Shown: one piece after another, positions 1-10,132 of the stretch
How the letters are laid out: every line of letters begins with the position of its first letter
Numbering within the stretch: the stretch's first letter is position 1
From: Akanthomyces muscarius
Lineage: Eukaryota; Ascomycota; Sordariomycetes; Hypocreales; Cordycipitaceae
Reading direction: 5' to 3'
NCBI RefSeq assembly: GCF_028009165.1
Contig: NC_079243.1
Span: 4,526,001-4,590,000 of the forward strand
DNA: 64,000 nt
The notes under the pieces: generated by a model
Database searches by the model: none
What the model was told of the DNA's origin: nothing
Seen by the model: only the letters and a program-made list of their open reading frames with translations
Program-made: the position numbers and the translations under genes

Positions 1-174
1 AGAATTTGTTTTCGCCATAGAGACAAACGTAGCATGGCGGCGCTATTCAATCAATCTACTGGGTTAGGACACGATCTGTCATAATGCGCGGTAGAGTCAG
101 GCAACTACAGGCAGTTGTATAAGCAGGAAGAAATTATAGCTATATTTCTTTTCTCTTGATAACTAGGGTTCTTC

Positions 175-1638
175 TTAGCGCGACTGAGTTGTGGGCTGAA
201 TCGACAACGGATGTTTGAACACATTTCCAGGGTCGTACTTGGCTTTGATTTGCCCTAGACGCTGCAAATGTTGGCCGTAGTAGCTCCTCATCATGTTGCG
301 GCCATATAGTGCCTCGTCGTAGTCGTCGTCTCCAAGGTAGCCTCCATTTGTCAACGGGTAAAACAGCTCGTATGCTTTCATCATCCACGGGAGTCGCCGC
401 TCAGCCTCAGCAACGACTCCGTCCTTTCCGCCGTACTCTTTCAGCGGCAGCCACACCGACATGCCCATCAGCCATGGCGCTCCGCGTACTTTGATCGACG
501 TCGTGTCAGGCGACGGCCTGAACCCGGGGTTCAAGCCGAGAAGCTGGATACGTACTCCGGATGTGGGCTGCGTAACAATGAGCTTGGTCAGCTCTTCCAG
601 GAAAGCTTTGCTCGGTAGCTCCGGCATGAACCCGGCCTTGATCTTCATAAACCTTTCGTGCTCGGCCCCCTCGCGCTTTAGTTTCCGTAGGTCGGGATAC
701 CAAGGAGCCGAGGTTTGCGTCAGTCCCACGCTGGTCACGGTGTCTATGAGATCCCGTGGCGTGCATGTAGCCTCGTCTGGATGTGGCAGCTGCGATATAA
801 AACTGCTCCAGACGGCGTCTCTCTCAGTTGAGGTCTCGGCGAGTATGGTACCTGAAATCTCCAAGACACCCAACCAAGATACGATCATTGGATTGACGGA
901 TAGAGGAGCGTTGGCACAAGTTTTAGCGGCAGCTGCCAGAGCCTCCGGAATGTCGTCACGGGACAACTTCCACTTGATCGTGAAGCTGGCAACGGCAACC
1001 GGCGCATCATTCGTTCGCAGAGTAATCTTGGAAATCACACCAAACGAACCGGTACCCGACCCTCGTATCGCAAAGAAAAGGTCCGGGTTCTCGTCTTTGT
1101 TGGCATGGCGGATTTCGCAGTCGGCCGTCACAACTTCCACGTCGATAACGCGGTCAGTCAAGGTACCGAAGGTGCGTGTGTAGAATCCGTAGCCGCCACA
1201 CTGAATCTGACCACCGAGTCCGACCGTTGGGCAGGTACCCATCGGCAGCATCTTCTTTCCATGGTCCCAGGCATACTGCGCGACGGTTCCCAGCATAGCA
1301 CCACCTCCTGCCGTAATAACATCTTTGGACGGGTCAGAAGTGATTTCGTTTAGACGAATCACGTCAATGACCAGTGCTCCATTAGTCCCGCCCAGCCCTA
1401 GAGCCTCAAACGAATGGCCACCTCCCCGAACAGTGATTCGAGTGATGTTCGCAGACTTGGCAGCCTTGAGGACTATGGCAACTTGTGCAACTGTCAATGG
1501 CTGTACTACAGCTAGCGGTCGACGGCTTGTGTATGTGTTCCAGGTGGCTATATGTTCAGCGTAGCCTGCCTCGCCATGGACGTACACAGGGATATCGCCA
1601 ACTCTCGCTCTGAATGCATTGATCTCCGTCATGTTCAT
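175..1638 (-). CDS. FAD-linked oxidase, berberine-bridge / glucooligosaccharide-oxidase type
   Basis: Intronless, 487 aa. It has the PCMH-type FAD-binding fold followed by a C-terminal BBE segment. The residues that carry bicovalent flavin in this family appear present: His75 in the GGGHSFEALG motif and Cys136 in GTCPTVGLGG. The C-terminal KYDPGNVF motif is the usual BBE ending. Enzymes of this family oxidise sugars, alkaloids or secondary metabolites with O2 and release H2O2; the substrate cannot be told from sequence. No signal peptide is visible, unlike many secreted family members, so an intracellular role is likely. Two adjacent in-frame Met codons (1638 and 1632) could both start it. 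A fragment resembling the same C-terminus lies about 400 bp upstream on the same strand. Confidence 0.9.
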   Translation of the reverse strand: MNMTEINAFRARVGDIPVYVHGEAGYAEHIATWNTYTSRRPLAVVQPLTVAQVAIVLKAAKSANITRITVRGGGHSFEALGLGGTNGALVIDVIRLNEITSDPSKDVITAGGGAMLGTVAQYAWDHGKKMLPMGTCPTVGLGGQIQCGGYGFYTRTFGTLTDRVIDVEVVTADCEIRHANKDENPDLFFAIRGSGTGSFGVISKITLRTNDAPVAVASFTIKWKLSRDDIPEALAAAAKTCANAPLSVNPMIVSWLGVLEISGTILAETSTERDAVWSSFISQLPHPDEATCTPRDLIDTVTSVGLTQTSAPWYPDLRKLKREGAEHERFMKIKAGFMPELPSKAFLEELTKLIVTQPTSGVRIQLLGLNPGFRPSPDTTSIKVRGAPWLMGMSVWLPLKEYGGKDGVVAEAERRLPWMMKAYELFYPLTNGGYLGDDDYDEALYGRNMMRSYYGQHLQRLGQIKAKYDPGNVFKHPLSIQPTTQSR

Positions 1639-3963
1639 GTGCTAGTCGAAGAAGAAACAAAAAGGTGATAGTAGTCTTGGAAGTTTGCGAAGTTTTTGAC
1701 TGGCGTAATTATATGTGTGTGTATGATTTGATTGTCTTGTCCAAAGGTTGATGGTTCTGTGAGAGTCTGCCGTGAGCTTGTTTGGTGTGGCATCCTCATT
1801 CTTATATAGTCGTGTTACTTATAGAATAGGAATGTTTTTAGGTGCTACCGTAAAGAATAGCTTCAACCCGCGAGTCAGTACGCAACGTGAAGGCTTGTCG
1901 TCCGCGGAAAATGTGAAAGTTTGCCATCCGCGGGTGATTGCCCCTACCGAAACATTCAAGTTACCACGATGTAAACTGAGCTGAATGCTTGTGTCTACGT
2001 CAGTGCCATATTACTTTGCAATCATCCGCGGAGCTACAAAATTAAGAGGGCCCCTGTAACTGGGTTCCAGGGTTGTATTTGGTGCCGTAGATGCAGCTCG
2101 GAAATGCGTTCCGGCGATTCAAGTGGCACGCGCCTAGTCATTGCGCTTGCAGGAAGCTAAAAGTACTGCCACTTTGATAAACCTGAACAGTAGATTCGCG
2201 GCCAGTTCAGGTAGGAATTTTAAGTTCAACACCAACGCCTCAGACAGGGTAGCGTTAGCTGAGCTATGCTTGCGAGCAGCCCACCAAGAGTTCTAAAACT
2301 AGGTACATGTCGTTGCCTGCGCCTTATATCACCTTGGCCCCAGCGGCTAGAACTTAACGACAAATTGTTCTCGTCTAGTGTTCTCGTCTAGTGTTCTCTC
2401 CTCCTTTCTCCTCATGGCTATGTGGATTGTGGACAATTGCACGATGTCGTCATCTTAAAGACGAGCAAACTAGCCTTCTCACCTCTAACAAGCTGGGAAT
2501 ACTTGCTATCATTTGCTAGAAAAATTTGGAGCACCTTGCGGAAAAACAATTTATATTGCTTTCGGACCACAGAGTAGTAACTTTACTAACAGAGGATTAT
2601 TGATACTTGAATAGCCAAGTTGATGTTAGTGAGGTCAAGTGAGTATTTAGTGCTAGAATGCGGAATTCGGTTTCCGCAGCTAACCGGTAAAAGCTAGTCA
2701 CACAGTCGGTAGCAACAGCCTTTACGCCCTGCCGAATCGCGTGCCAAGTTCTCCGCTGGAGAATAGTATTTAGAGAAATCCACGCTTACAAAAAGGACCG
2801 GAAGTGTCGGCCTTCACCTAAGATAGTGTGGAGATAGCACTCGAGTTTATGGACTAGGCTGAGACATTGCAGAGGCAGTAGTTAAGCCCCAACGAAGCAG
2901 ATGTCAAGATGAGGAGGTTGAGCAGGGCTATATGTACCAAAGTCTGATACTTTTGGTGCAGGGAATGGAGATGCGACCGTACCTTGTCTCCGGAAACTGC
3001 CTTGGCAGTTGAGTGGTGGCAAGAGGCCCGCTGTCCTAGCTTACTACTGGTGCCGACTCAAATACAGCAACTAGAGCACAGCTTGCTAGCAGAATTTCCA
3101 ACACTACATTTTGAATTCCTTGAAAATTCAATCGACCATTTGGGGACGGCTCGAAAACTGAGATTGTCATGTTTCCGAACCTGCTCTGTTGGGTCAATGC
3201 ATCATTCGACCACGCGTGACGGCCGGCTTCATCTGCGAATTCGCACTGCTGCCACATGAGGCTGCGTAGTCTGCAGGAGGCCGCTGCTGCTGGAGCTTTG
3301 GGATTAATGCCGGACGAGACACCTAGGTACTCTGATTAACCTAGCGCAGTCCGGCCAAGTCGAGGTCATTTACAACTTAAAAAGAAGGCCAAATCTTACC
3401 TCACGTACCCTACACCTCGCATGCCGCGCGTTGGACTGCGCAACGCTCGTCAGCTCGGCCTAACAGCTCGACAGCTGCTCGGTGCATGCACAGTTGACCC
3501 TGTGGAAGCTAGATGACGATAGAAGCACAGCCGGCTATTCGTACTACTCTGCGGGATGCTAATTATCGAGCGACACCACGTTGATGATACCCGACCCAGA
3601 CACCGTTACTCCCGCACAGGGCACTAGTACTCGAGTAATGCCCGGAAGGGCGAGGCAGAAGCCATGATTGGCTCACGGATGATTGGTGTTATATTGGTGT
3701 ATCGTTGATTTTGTTTCCTTTAAGTTGCGAGTTTCAAATCTCTTTATTACTTTATATTACATAGTAGACCAAGCTCGTGCACGAGCACCGTTTGCTCTCT
3801 GCCCCACTATCCATAGAAGCATCTCGACTACCGCCACTGGGAGACCATTTCTTCTCCTTCAATCAACATTGCCACCTTGACCTTCTCTCTTAATTTTCTC
3901 TCGAAAATAGACCAAGTAAAACCTGCCACGCGAAACAAGCAACGCATCGAAGTGCCCCCAAGC
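1639..3963. other. Gene-poor intergenic stretch
   Basis: About 2.3 kb between the BBE-type oxidase and SGT1. Apart from the possible oxidase relic near 2.1 kb, no coding signal was seen. A short direct repeat with unit TTCTCGTCTAGTG occurs about two and a half times near 2368-2400. The last few hundred bases form the SGT1 promoter and 5' leader. Confidence 0.5.
2043..2135 (-). pseudogene. Possible relic of a second BBE-type oxidase 3' end
   Basis: Read on the minus strand, this short stretch gives a peptide containing HLNRRNAF and then YGTKYNPGTQLQGPS followed by a stop. It resembles the end of the neighbouring oxidase (QHLQRLGQIKAKYDPGNVFKHP) in order and position of the KY(D/N)PG motif and a short tail. 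No upstream reading frame of useful length continues it. It may be the decayed remains of a tandem duplicate. The match is short, so chance resemblance is possible. Confidence 0.3.
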
Positions 3964-5364
3964 ATGTCCCACATCACCCTTGCCCAGCAGGGCTTGGCCG
4001 CCGCCGAGGCCAGGGATTGGGACGGCGCCATCACCAAGCTCTCCAAGGCGCTACAGTCGTCACAAAACCCGGCCTGGCTGCTCGCGCGGTCCAAGTCTCT
4101 CATCAACCTGCGCCGCTACGAAGAGGCCCTCGACGACGCCAATCTCGCCTGGCACACAGCCTACGCCCGCAACAAACGACCCCTCATGATCGAGGCCAAC
4201 TACCGCCGCGCCGTCGCCCACTTCCGCCAAGGCAGGCTCGCCGACGCCGACGCCTGCTGCGTCTACGCCATGCGGCTCATCAAGGGCGCGCCGGCCGTCG
4301 AGAAGGAAGATCCCGTGGCGAACCTCAGAGATCCCGAGACGGGCCGCTGGATCGCGACGGCCAAGGACGCCATGCACGAAGCGCGGACTGACGACATTAA
4401 CAATGCCAAGCAGGGCGGCGGCGCGGCGGCCATGGCCATGGGCGGTGCACAGGCACCGGCAAACGCAAAAGAGTGGCGCATGGCGAGCACACTGCGAATT
4501 CAGATTCTCTCGGCCATGGAGAAGCTGCCTGCAGACGACCCCGCGCGAACGGCTACGGTACCGGCCAAACCCGAAGAAAAGAAGCTCGCAGACTTGTCTG
4601 GCGCCGTGGAAGAGACGAAGTCGGCTGCATCTAGCACTGCCACCACTGCGACTGCCACACCTACGACGACGCAGGCCCCTGCTGTTGCCAAGCCCGTTGT
4701 GCCCAGCGATACCCCTCTACGACTGCAAGAATTCCAAAGCACCACAACCATGTCGGTGTCCATCTTCTCCAAGGGTGTCAACAAGGAGAAGCTCAAGGTC
4801 GATTTCCAGCCACACTCGGTTCACCTCAACAGCGTCGTCTACCCCAACGGCGATGAAAAGGCGTTCCAGCTCGACCTGTGGGGTGAGATCGACACAGCCG
4901 CCTCCAAGTACACCGTCACACCGAACAAGGTCGAGCTCACCCTCGTCAAAAAGACACCTGGTAAATGGGCCCAGCTGAAATCCGACGGCAACCTCAACCA
5001 GCCAGCTGCACCCGTCCCGTCGCCCGCTGCCCCGACAGCTGCCGCTGAAGCTTCCACCGCCGATGTCAAACCAGCAGCGGCCCCAGCGGCTGGACCTGCG
5101 TATCCGTCGTCGTCGCGCACCGGTCCCAAGAACTGGGACCAGCTCGACGTGGGCGAGGACGGCAAGGACGAGGACGAGGGCGGTGACATCAACTTATTTT
5201 TCAAAAAGATGTACAAGGGTGCGACACCGGAGCAGCAGCGCGCCATGATGAAGAGCTTCACGGAGAGCAACGGCACCAGCCTGAGCACGGACTGGAACGA
5301 CGTCAAGGACAGAAAGGTCGAGACGGTCCCGCCAGACGGCGTGCAAGCCAGGAAGTGGGAGTAG
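3964..5364 (+). CDS. SGT1: SGT1-like co-chaperone (TPR-CS-SGS)
   Basis: Intronless, 466 aa from the ATG at 3964. The frame is open further upstream to 3877, but MSHITLAQQG starts the TPR fold and is the natural start. Order: TPR repeats in about the first 150 residues; a low-complexity Ala/Thr linker; a CS (p23-like) domain around residues 245-330; and a C-terminal SGS domain ending in GVQARKWE, with the acidic NWDQLDVGEDGKDEDEGGD box before it. SGT1 links Hsp90 to SKP1/SCF ubiquitin ligases and to kinetochore assembly in yeast, and acts in cytosol and nucleus. All three domains are intact. It converges with the downstream dioxygenase gene across about 235 bp. Confidence 0.95.
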   Translation: MSHITLAQQGLAAAEARDWDGAITKLSKALQSSQNPAWLLARSKSLINLRRYEEALDDANLAWHTAYARNKRPLMIEANYRRAVAHFRQGRLADADACCVYAMRLIKGAPAVEKEDPVANLRDPETGRWIATAKDAMHEARTDDINNAKQGGGAAAMAMGGAQAPANAKEWRMASTLRIQILSAMEKLPADDPARTATVPAKPEEKKLADLSGAVEETKSAASSTATTATATPTTTQAPAVAKPVVPSDTPLRLQEFQSTTTMSVSIFSKGVNKEKLKVDFQPHSVHLNSVVYPNGDEKAFQLDLWGEIDTAASKYTVTPNKVELTLVKKTPGKWAQLKSDGNLNQPAAPVPSPAAPTAAAEASTADVKPAAAPAAGPAYPSSSRTGPKNWDQLDVGEDGKDEDEGGDINLFFKKMYKGATPEQQRAMMKSFTESNGTSLSTDWNDVKDRKVETVPPDGVQARKWE

Positions 5365-5599
5365 GCCCCCCGGGGCTGCGACCTGTACGAAGAAAAGAGT
5401 TTAGGAATGTGAGTGAGTAATCATCATGGGGTAGTTTACGACTTTATGCATTGTTCGACGAGGGAAAGTAAAAGCGTCTATTCAGCAAAGGGCTATTGAA
5501 TAACAACAGCACAATATACCACCAATTCATCCATCATAATTTATCGTTAAAATGAAACCTTGTCCGTCTAAGCCAGGAAAGAATTCTACGTGCATATTT

Positions 5600-7183
5600 T
5601 TACGTTTCTTTCGTAATCAGCTCCTGCACCTCTGCCGCCCACTCCCCGTGCGCCGCCAGCTTCTCCTCATGGCCCTCGTACCACACCCCCTCGTCTCCCC
5701 CCCTCTCCGCCAGCATCTCGCGCGGAATCTGAGTCGCGATGCTCACAAAGTCCTCCTGCGCAATATACGCGCCGCGCAGCCATCTGCTGCCTCCTCCTCC
5801 TGCATCAAACGCCGTGCGGCCGTGCATGACGCGCAGGTTGTCAAACAGAACGCACTCGCCCGGCGCCATCTTCCTCTGGTGCACCGCCGCGTCGGCATTG
5901 ATGAGCCTCTCGAACACGCGCGCGCCCGCGAGCCACGGCTTCAGCGGGGCCTCGTCGGCGAGCCGCCCGCCCTGAAACGGCGGCGACCAAAACACATTCT
6001 CGAACCGGCCGTCGCGGTCGTAGTGCAGCAGCGGGCGGCGCTGCGCGTAGCTGTACCCGTTGCGCGTATACGCGTACGGCACGGGGTGCGCGCGGAGCGG
6101 CGCGGCGGCGGCGTCGTGGTTGAGGAGCAGCCGACCCGCGCGCTCGCCGTCGCTGAAGAGCGACTCGCCGCCCGCGCATGAGTTGTCGAGGCAGTGCAGG
6201 ATCTGGATCTTGGGCGGGGGGTCGAGGTACAGCAGGTCCTGGTGCAGGCCGAGGTAGCCCGACGTGTAGGCGACGTTTTCGGCGTTTGGCTTGGCGCGCA
6301 CGTCAAACGTGCGCCCGTAGAACGTCTCGCGGATGCTGGCGAGGCGCGTCGCGATGCGCACGACCGACGCCTCGTCGCGCGGGACGTTGGTCAGGTACAC
6401 GAGCCCGAGGCGGACCAGGTCCAGCACCACCGCCCAGCGAGCGTCGCCGCCGCCGTCGTCGGACATGAATGCGTGGTAGTCGATGGTGCGCACGCGCTGC
6501 GCAATGGCGGCGCGGTCCCAGAGCACAATGCCCGCGCGGGCGCGCACCGAGTTGAATACCGGCGGGACGACGGCCATGTCGAGGGGTGATCGTGCGCCAA
6601 ACGCCAGCTCGAGGCTCTCCCACGGCACCGTCGTCTCGTGCTGCTGCGACGACGAGACGAAGCGCGGAATCTCATTCTCAAAGGCAACACCTAGACCATC
6701 GGCCTTTTCACGCACGTTGGCGATGGACAGCGCGCTGGGAATCTCAATCGACGCAAACGACTTTTGCCCCGAGGACGGGTCCTTGCACGCCGCGCACTGG
6801 CAGCCGTCGCGCAGCGCCGCGGCGTCGAGCGTGATCGACGCGCCGCTCTCCTGCGACCGCACGGCGATGCGGTCGCCGTGGACGACGTAGGACAGCGGAC
6901 CGGTGGCGAGGTCGGCGCGGCGGATGAGCGCCTGCTTGTGGTGGCCTTGCTGCTGGCGAAGCTCTTTTAGACGCCATGGCGGCTGCGACGTCGCTGGTGC
7001 AGACGGCCCGGCATCCTTTGCATCCTTGTTTTTGCCCGTCTCCCATAGACCGGGATGGTCTTGTGGCTCATGCGGCGTGGTTTGCGATGTTGTAGCACTG
7101 CTCGAGCTGTGGCGGGTGGTTGTGATTAAGCCCGCACGGAGCCGAGGCGCCTTGCGCATCAAGACTCGCCCGGGCGAGAGCAT
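5600..7183 (-). CDS. Carnitine-pathway dioxygenase (gamma-butyrobetaine or trimethyllysine type)
   Basis: Intronless, 527 aa from the Met at 7183; an upstream in-frame ATG at 7255 would add 24 residues. The chosen start gives an Arg/Ser-rich, acid-free leader (MLSPGRVLMRKAPRLRAGLI) typical of mitochondrial import. The N-terminal GBBH-like domain has a CQCAAC zinc cluster (Cys128, 130, 133). The C-terminal TauD/TfdA domain carries the Fe(II) ligands His314 and Asp316 (HQD) and His454 (MHGRTAF), with downstream Arg for 2-oxoglutarate. This two-domain layout is shared by gamma-butyrobetaine dioxygenase and trimethyllysine dioxygenase, the last and first steps of carnitine synthesis. I cannot separate the two by eye. 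The gene is GC-rich with strong codon bias. Confidence 0.88.
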   Translation of the reverse strand: MLSPGRVLMRKAPRLRAGLITTTRHSSSSATTSQTTPHEPQDHPGLWETGKNKDAKDAGPSAPATSQPPWRLKELRQQQGHHKQALIRRADLATGPLSYVVHGDRIAVRSQESGASITLDAAALRDGCQCAACKDPSSGQKSFASIEIPSALSIANVREKADGLGVAFENEIPRFVSSSQQHETTVPWESLELAFGARSPLDMAVVPPVFNSVRARAGIVLWDRAAIAQRVRTIDYHAFMSDDGGGDARWAVVLDLVRLGLVYLTNVPRDEASVVRIATRLASIRETFYGRTFDVRAKPNAENVAYTSGYLGLHQDLLYLDPPPKIQILHCLDNSCAGGESLFSDGERAGRLLLNHDAAAAPLRAHPVPYAYTRNGYSYAQRRPLLHYDRDGRFENVFWSPPFQGGRLADEAPLKPWLAGARVFERLINADAAVHQRKMAPGECVLFDNLRVMHGRTAFDAGGGGSRWLRGAYIAQEDFVSIATQIPREMLAERGGDEGVWYEGHEEKLAAHGEWAAEVQELITKET

Positions 7184-7642
7184 TTTTTCCCAGCGGTAGA
7201 GGAGGTTGCCGGTATTTTCTTTATTTTTGGTGGTATTCTTTTTATTCACAGGCAATTGGGTTTGGAGAAGAAATGTACGTGATATTAAAAGCCTTCGGAC
7301 GAGCGGGAGAGGGGTGCGCTGATATATGGAGGTTTGTGGGTTGTGGTAGTTGCCGACATGTGGAGGAAGCTCAAACTCTGGGGGAGCTGCCTCGGCCGTT
7401 GCGCATCACCGTCCGGGCACGGCCGGTCCCGGGGTTTTTACCTCGACCATGCTCAGTACAGCTTTTACTAGGTCACGAATTCGTCAATGGTAGACAAATG
7501 GGCTGCTGGCGATGAAATATGAGCCAATAAATATTCATCATTCGTGTCGAATGCGCAGCCTGTCCATGCATGTACATCCTCCTTCCGAGGGTAAACCTTA
7601 TGTTACACAAAATGGGTATCTATCATATACAACAATCCTCCT
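7184..7642. other. Short intergenic between two minus-strand genes
   Basis: About 460 bp holding the promoter of the dioxygenase and the 3' end of SEN2. No further gene seen. Confidence 0.5.
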
Positions 7643-9205
7643 CTACCGGTTTCTGTTGGCCGCCCATCGCTTTACCATGACTTCTCTTACTTTGTACAGT
7701 TTCAGCGCATCCGTCAAGCCGGATGCAATGGCCTCATCAAAAACAGGCGGCGGTGGCACATCCACATAGACGAGCACCAGGCTCTTGGTGACATGCGACA
7801 ACACTCTCACCACACTGTGAAGCCATGCCCACGATCTTGGCTCTGCGGCTTTTCCGTTGGCTTTCCACCAGGGATCCGAGTAGGATGGAACCACAATCAG
7901 GCCAAATTCAGCGTGGTCAAACACTGGCCCGCGAGTGTACAAAAGCCAATCGACACCGAACTTGATACCGGCGCGAGGAACCCAGCCAAGCGAGCGAAAG
8001 TGATGATACACTACATAGTGTATCAAAAAGCTGTCGTCTGGTTGCAGGTCGGGTGCATCGGGCCCGTTTCGCGGTGGTGAATAGGAGTGCTCGCGGAATA
8101 AGCGCAGCATATCCATAGTCGACAACTCCAGCCCCGAGTATGGATCGGTGACAGAGAGTGCACCTAAGCCAAACTTGAGGAAGAAAGCCTCTTCTGGAGT
8201 GAGCTGCAGGTGCTCCTTGTTGACCACGATGTCTTTGGTAGACTCAGCCGCTGACGCTGGCGTGGCGTCTTCGGGGCGTGATGTCGACTCGGCAGTCTTT
8301 CCATCAAGTGTGGCGTTGAAGCTTGGGGGGTCTGAGAAATCAAATGTAGTGGATTCCACTTTAGGTGAAAATCGCACACTCTTTTGCCGTTTCTCGGAAC
8401 CGTCCTGGGAAACCGTCGAACTACCACGGGAGCGCGATGCCGGTGTCTGCGGAGTTGTCGCAGACCTGTTGGTAGCAGCGTCAGAGGTAACGCCGGCAAG
8501 CTGCTCAATAAGCGAAACCTCGGGCGGTGGTGCTAGGTAGTCACCGTTTACAAGAATTGACGTTGTCGCTGGCTTCGTTTTCGCTACTCTGATATCGGAC
8601 AGCGAGTTCGGAAGCGCCAGAAGTTCAGCCGGGCCGACTGGGGCAACAATGACCGCCGCGGCGTCCACTGCAACAACCACCTTTTGCGACTCGCTCAGCT
8701 TTGTCTGACGGATAGCCTCTTGCTCGAGCCTGGCACGCTCCCATTTCGCCTCGGCGCGCTCTTGTCGTCGCTGGTTTGTCAGGATTTCACTGACGTGTGT
8801 CTCCTGGAGGCCCTTGCGAACGAGCTCGCGGCGCAGCCAATTTGGCTCACTTCGGCTTAGACTACCTTTACCGAAGAAGCCCTGCTCCCACAGGCCTCTC
8901 GTAGATTTCTCCTCGGTGACGTGGATGGAGTTGGTGCTTTCAGACCACACGCCACGAAAAACGATGGAGGGTTCCGCAGGTGGTGGACGTACAGTCTGCT
9001 TTAGCCAGGCGATTGCTACGTGGATTATAGAGATGGGATTGTTGGGATAGAATGCCGGAAGCGGAAAGGTCCGAATCGGTACAGGCAAGGAATATATCTG
9101 ATTCAGCGGCGGGCCTTTACGTTTGGGCGCAGCCTGGCCATTGGGCTTAGGAGCAGCGTCCTCCGGCGCCGCGGTAGGCGGAAGCGAGATTCTTATTTCA
9201 GTCAT
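7643..9205 (-). CDS. SEN2: tRNA-splicing endonuclease catalytic subunit SEN2
   Basis: Intronless, 520 aa. The C-terminal endonuclease domain has the family pattern: LKFGLGALSV near the start, then GVDWLLYTRGPVFDHAEFG, then VTKSLVLVYV. The catalytic triad is visible as Tyr423, His431 and Lys474. The N-terminal half carries the SEN2-type region with GLWEQGFFGKGSLSRSEP and a charged helix (about 150-190), followed by a long disordered Ser/Thr linker. SEN2 cuts the 5' splice site of tRNA introns within the SEN2-SEN15-SEN34-SEN54 complex. It diverges from the ceramide glucosyltransferase gene. Confidence 0.94.
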   Translation of the reverse strand: MTEIRISLPPTAAPEDAAPKPNGQAAPKRKGPPLNQIYSLPVPIRTFPLPAFYPNNPISIIHVAIAWLKQTVRPPPAEPSIVFRGVWSESTNSIHVTEEKSTRGLWEQGFFGKGSLSRSEPNWLRRELVRKGLQETHVSEILTNQRRQERAEAKWERARLEQEAIRQTKLSESQKVVVAVDAAAVIVAPVGPAELLALPNSLSDIRVAKTKPATTSILVNGDYLAPPPEVSLIEQLAGVTSDAATNRSATTPQTPASRSRGSSTVSQDGSEKRQKSVRFSPKVESTTFDFSDPPSFNATLDGKTAESTSRPEDATPASAAESTKDIVVNKEHLQLTPEEAFFLKFGLGALSVTDPYSGLELSTMDMLRLFREHSYSPPRNGPDAPDLQPDDSFLIHYVVYHHFRSLGWVPRAGIKFGVDWLLYTRGPVFDHAEFGLIVVPSYSDPWWKANGKAAEPRSWAWLHSVVRVLSHVTKSLVLVYVDVPPPPVFDEAIASGLTDALKLYKVREVMVKRWAANRNR

Positions 9206-10132
9206 GATTGGTCCTGATCATATCTTTCGTCTTGTTAGCGCCAGTTCGAAAACAAGATGGTAAAATAAGCAAGGTGAGTTGAGTATGCTGTATCAGATAC
9301 CGTTGTAGTCTATTCAGAAGCCTTCACAGAGACCAAATGAATGGATTCTCTAAGCACCGAAATTTGGTGTCATCACTTAACAGCGGGGGTAGAAGCAAAG
9401 CGCTTCGAGGGATGGGAGGTAGATTTGTGCAGATGTCTGTCATAGACGCGCTCGCAGGAGCTTCGCCCGAGAGAATTTTGCGCTTACCTTTAGAGCATGG
9501 TCATTGACAGCAAGCGAGGCAGGGTCGCCTCAACAATAATGACAATCAAGCAGTTTCAGCCAGACGTTGGCAGTTGGCGCGTCGAAGAATTTCCTTGCAG
9601 CGCAGCCACATGTAGAAGAAGAGAGAAGGAGATGGGAGCAGGCAAGAAATTTCTTGACTATGGAGCTCTACTGGTGGAGATCACGAGTTTGTGAGATCCC
9701 CACTTTTCGCTATGAAGCTTTGAACGGCGTTTCCCGCGTAAAGATACGAGCTGCGCTTCGGCGGTGTAGCTGCACATGGTATGATTCAGGTGAAATTGAA
9801 AAAGTGAAAAAAAAGCCGACGGGACCTTCCTGCTGTATGACCTTCAATCAAAACGTAGTCTGACCGAAGCAATCATGGTGTCAAGCTTAGCGTCTCAAAT
9901 GGAAGAAGGCACAGGCCGAAAATTACATGGACCCATCACAAGGCACAGTTGATCTGCTCCACCACCATTCACGCCCTGACGTCCTTTGCCCTCGCTCGGA
10001 AACCACGGAAGCAGAAAAGCTCCGCGGTCTAGGAGTTTTTATCGAGTGCTGCTGGTAATGGCCAGGTCCTTGCAAACATCATTCGCACGCTCGTCCACCG
10101 TCCAGGCCTGAAAACTGGTCACGGCGGCAGCA
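9206..10132. promoter_or_regulatory. Shared divergent promoter region SEN2 / ceramide glucosyltransferase
   Basis: A 927-bp gap between two head-to-head genes. It must hold both promoters. No obvious TATA box or additional coding exon was recognised. Confidence 0.45.

Noticed and set aside
4017..6589. Long antisense and alternate-frame reading frames inside SGT1 and the dioxygenase
   Set aside because: They are by-products of high GC and strong codon bias in the real genes and have Arg/Ala/Pro-rich composition.
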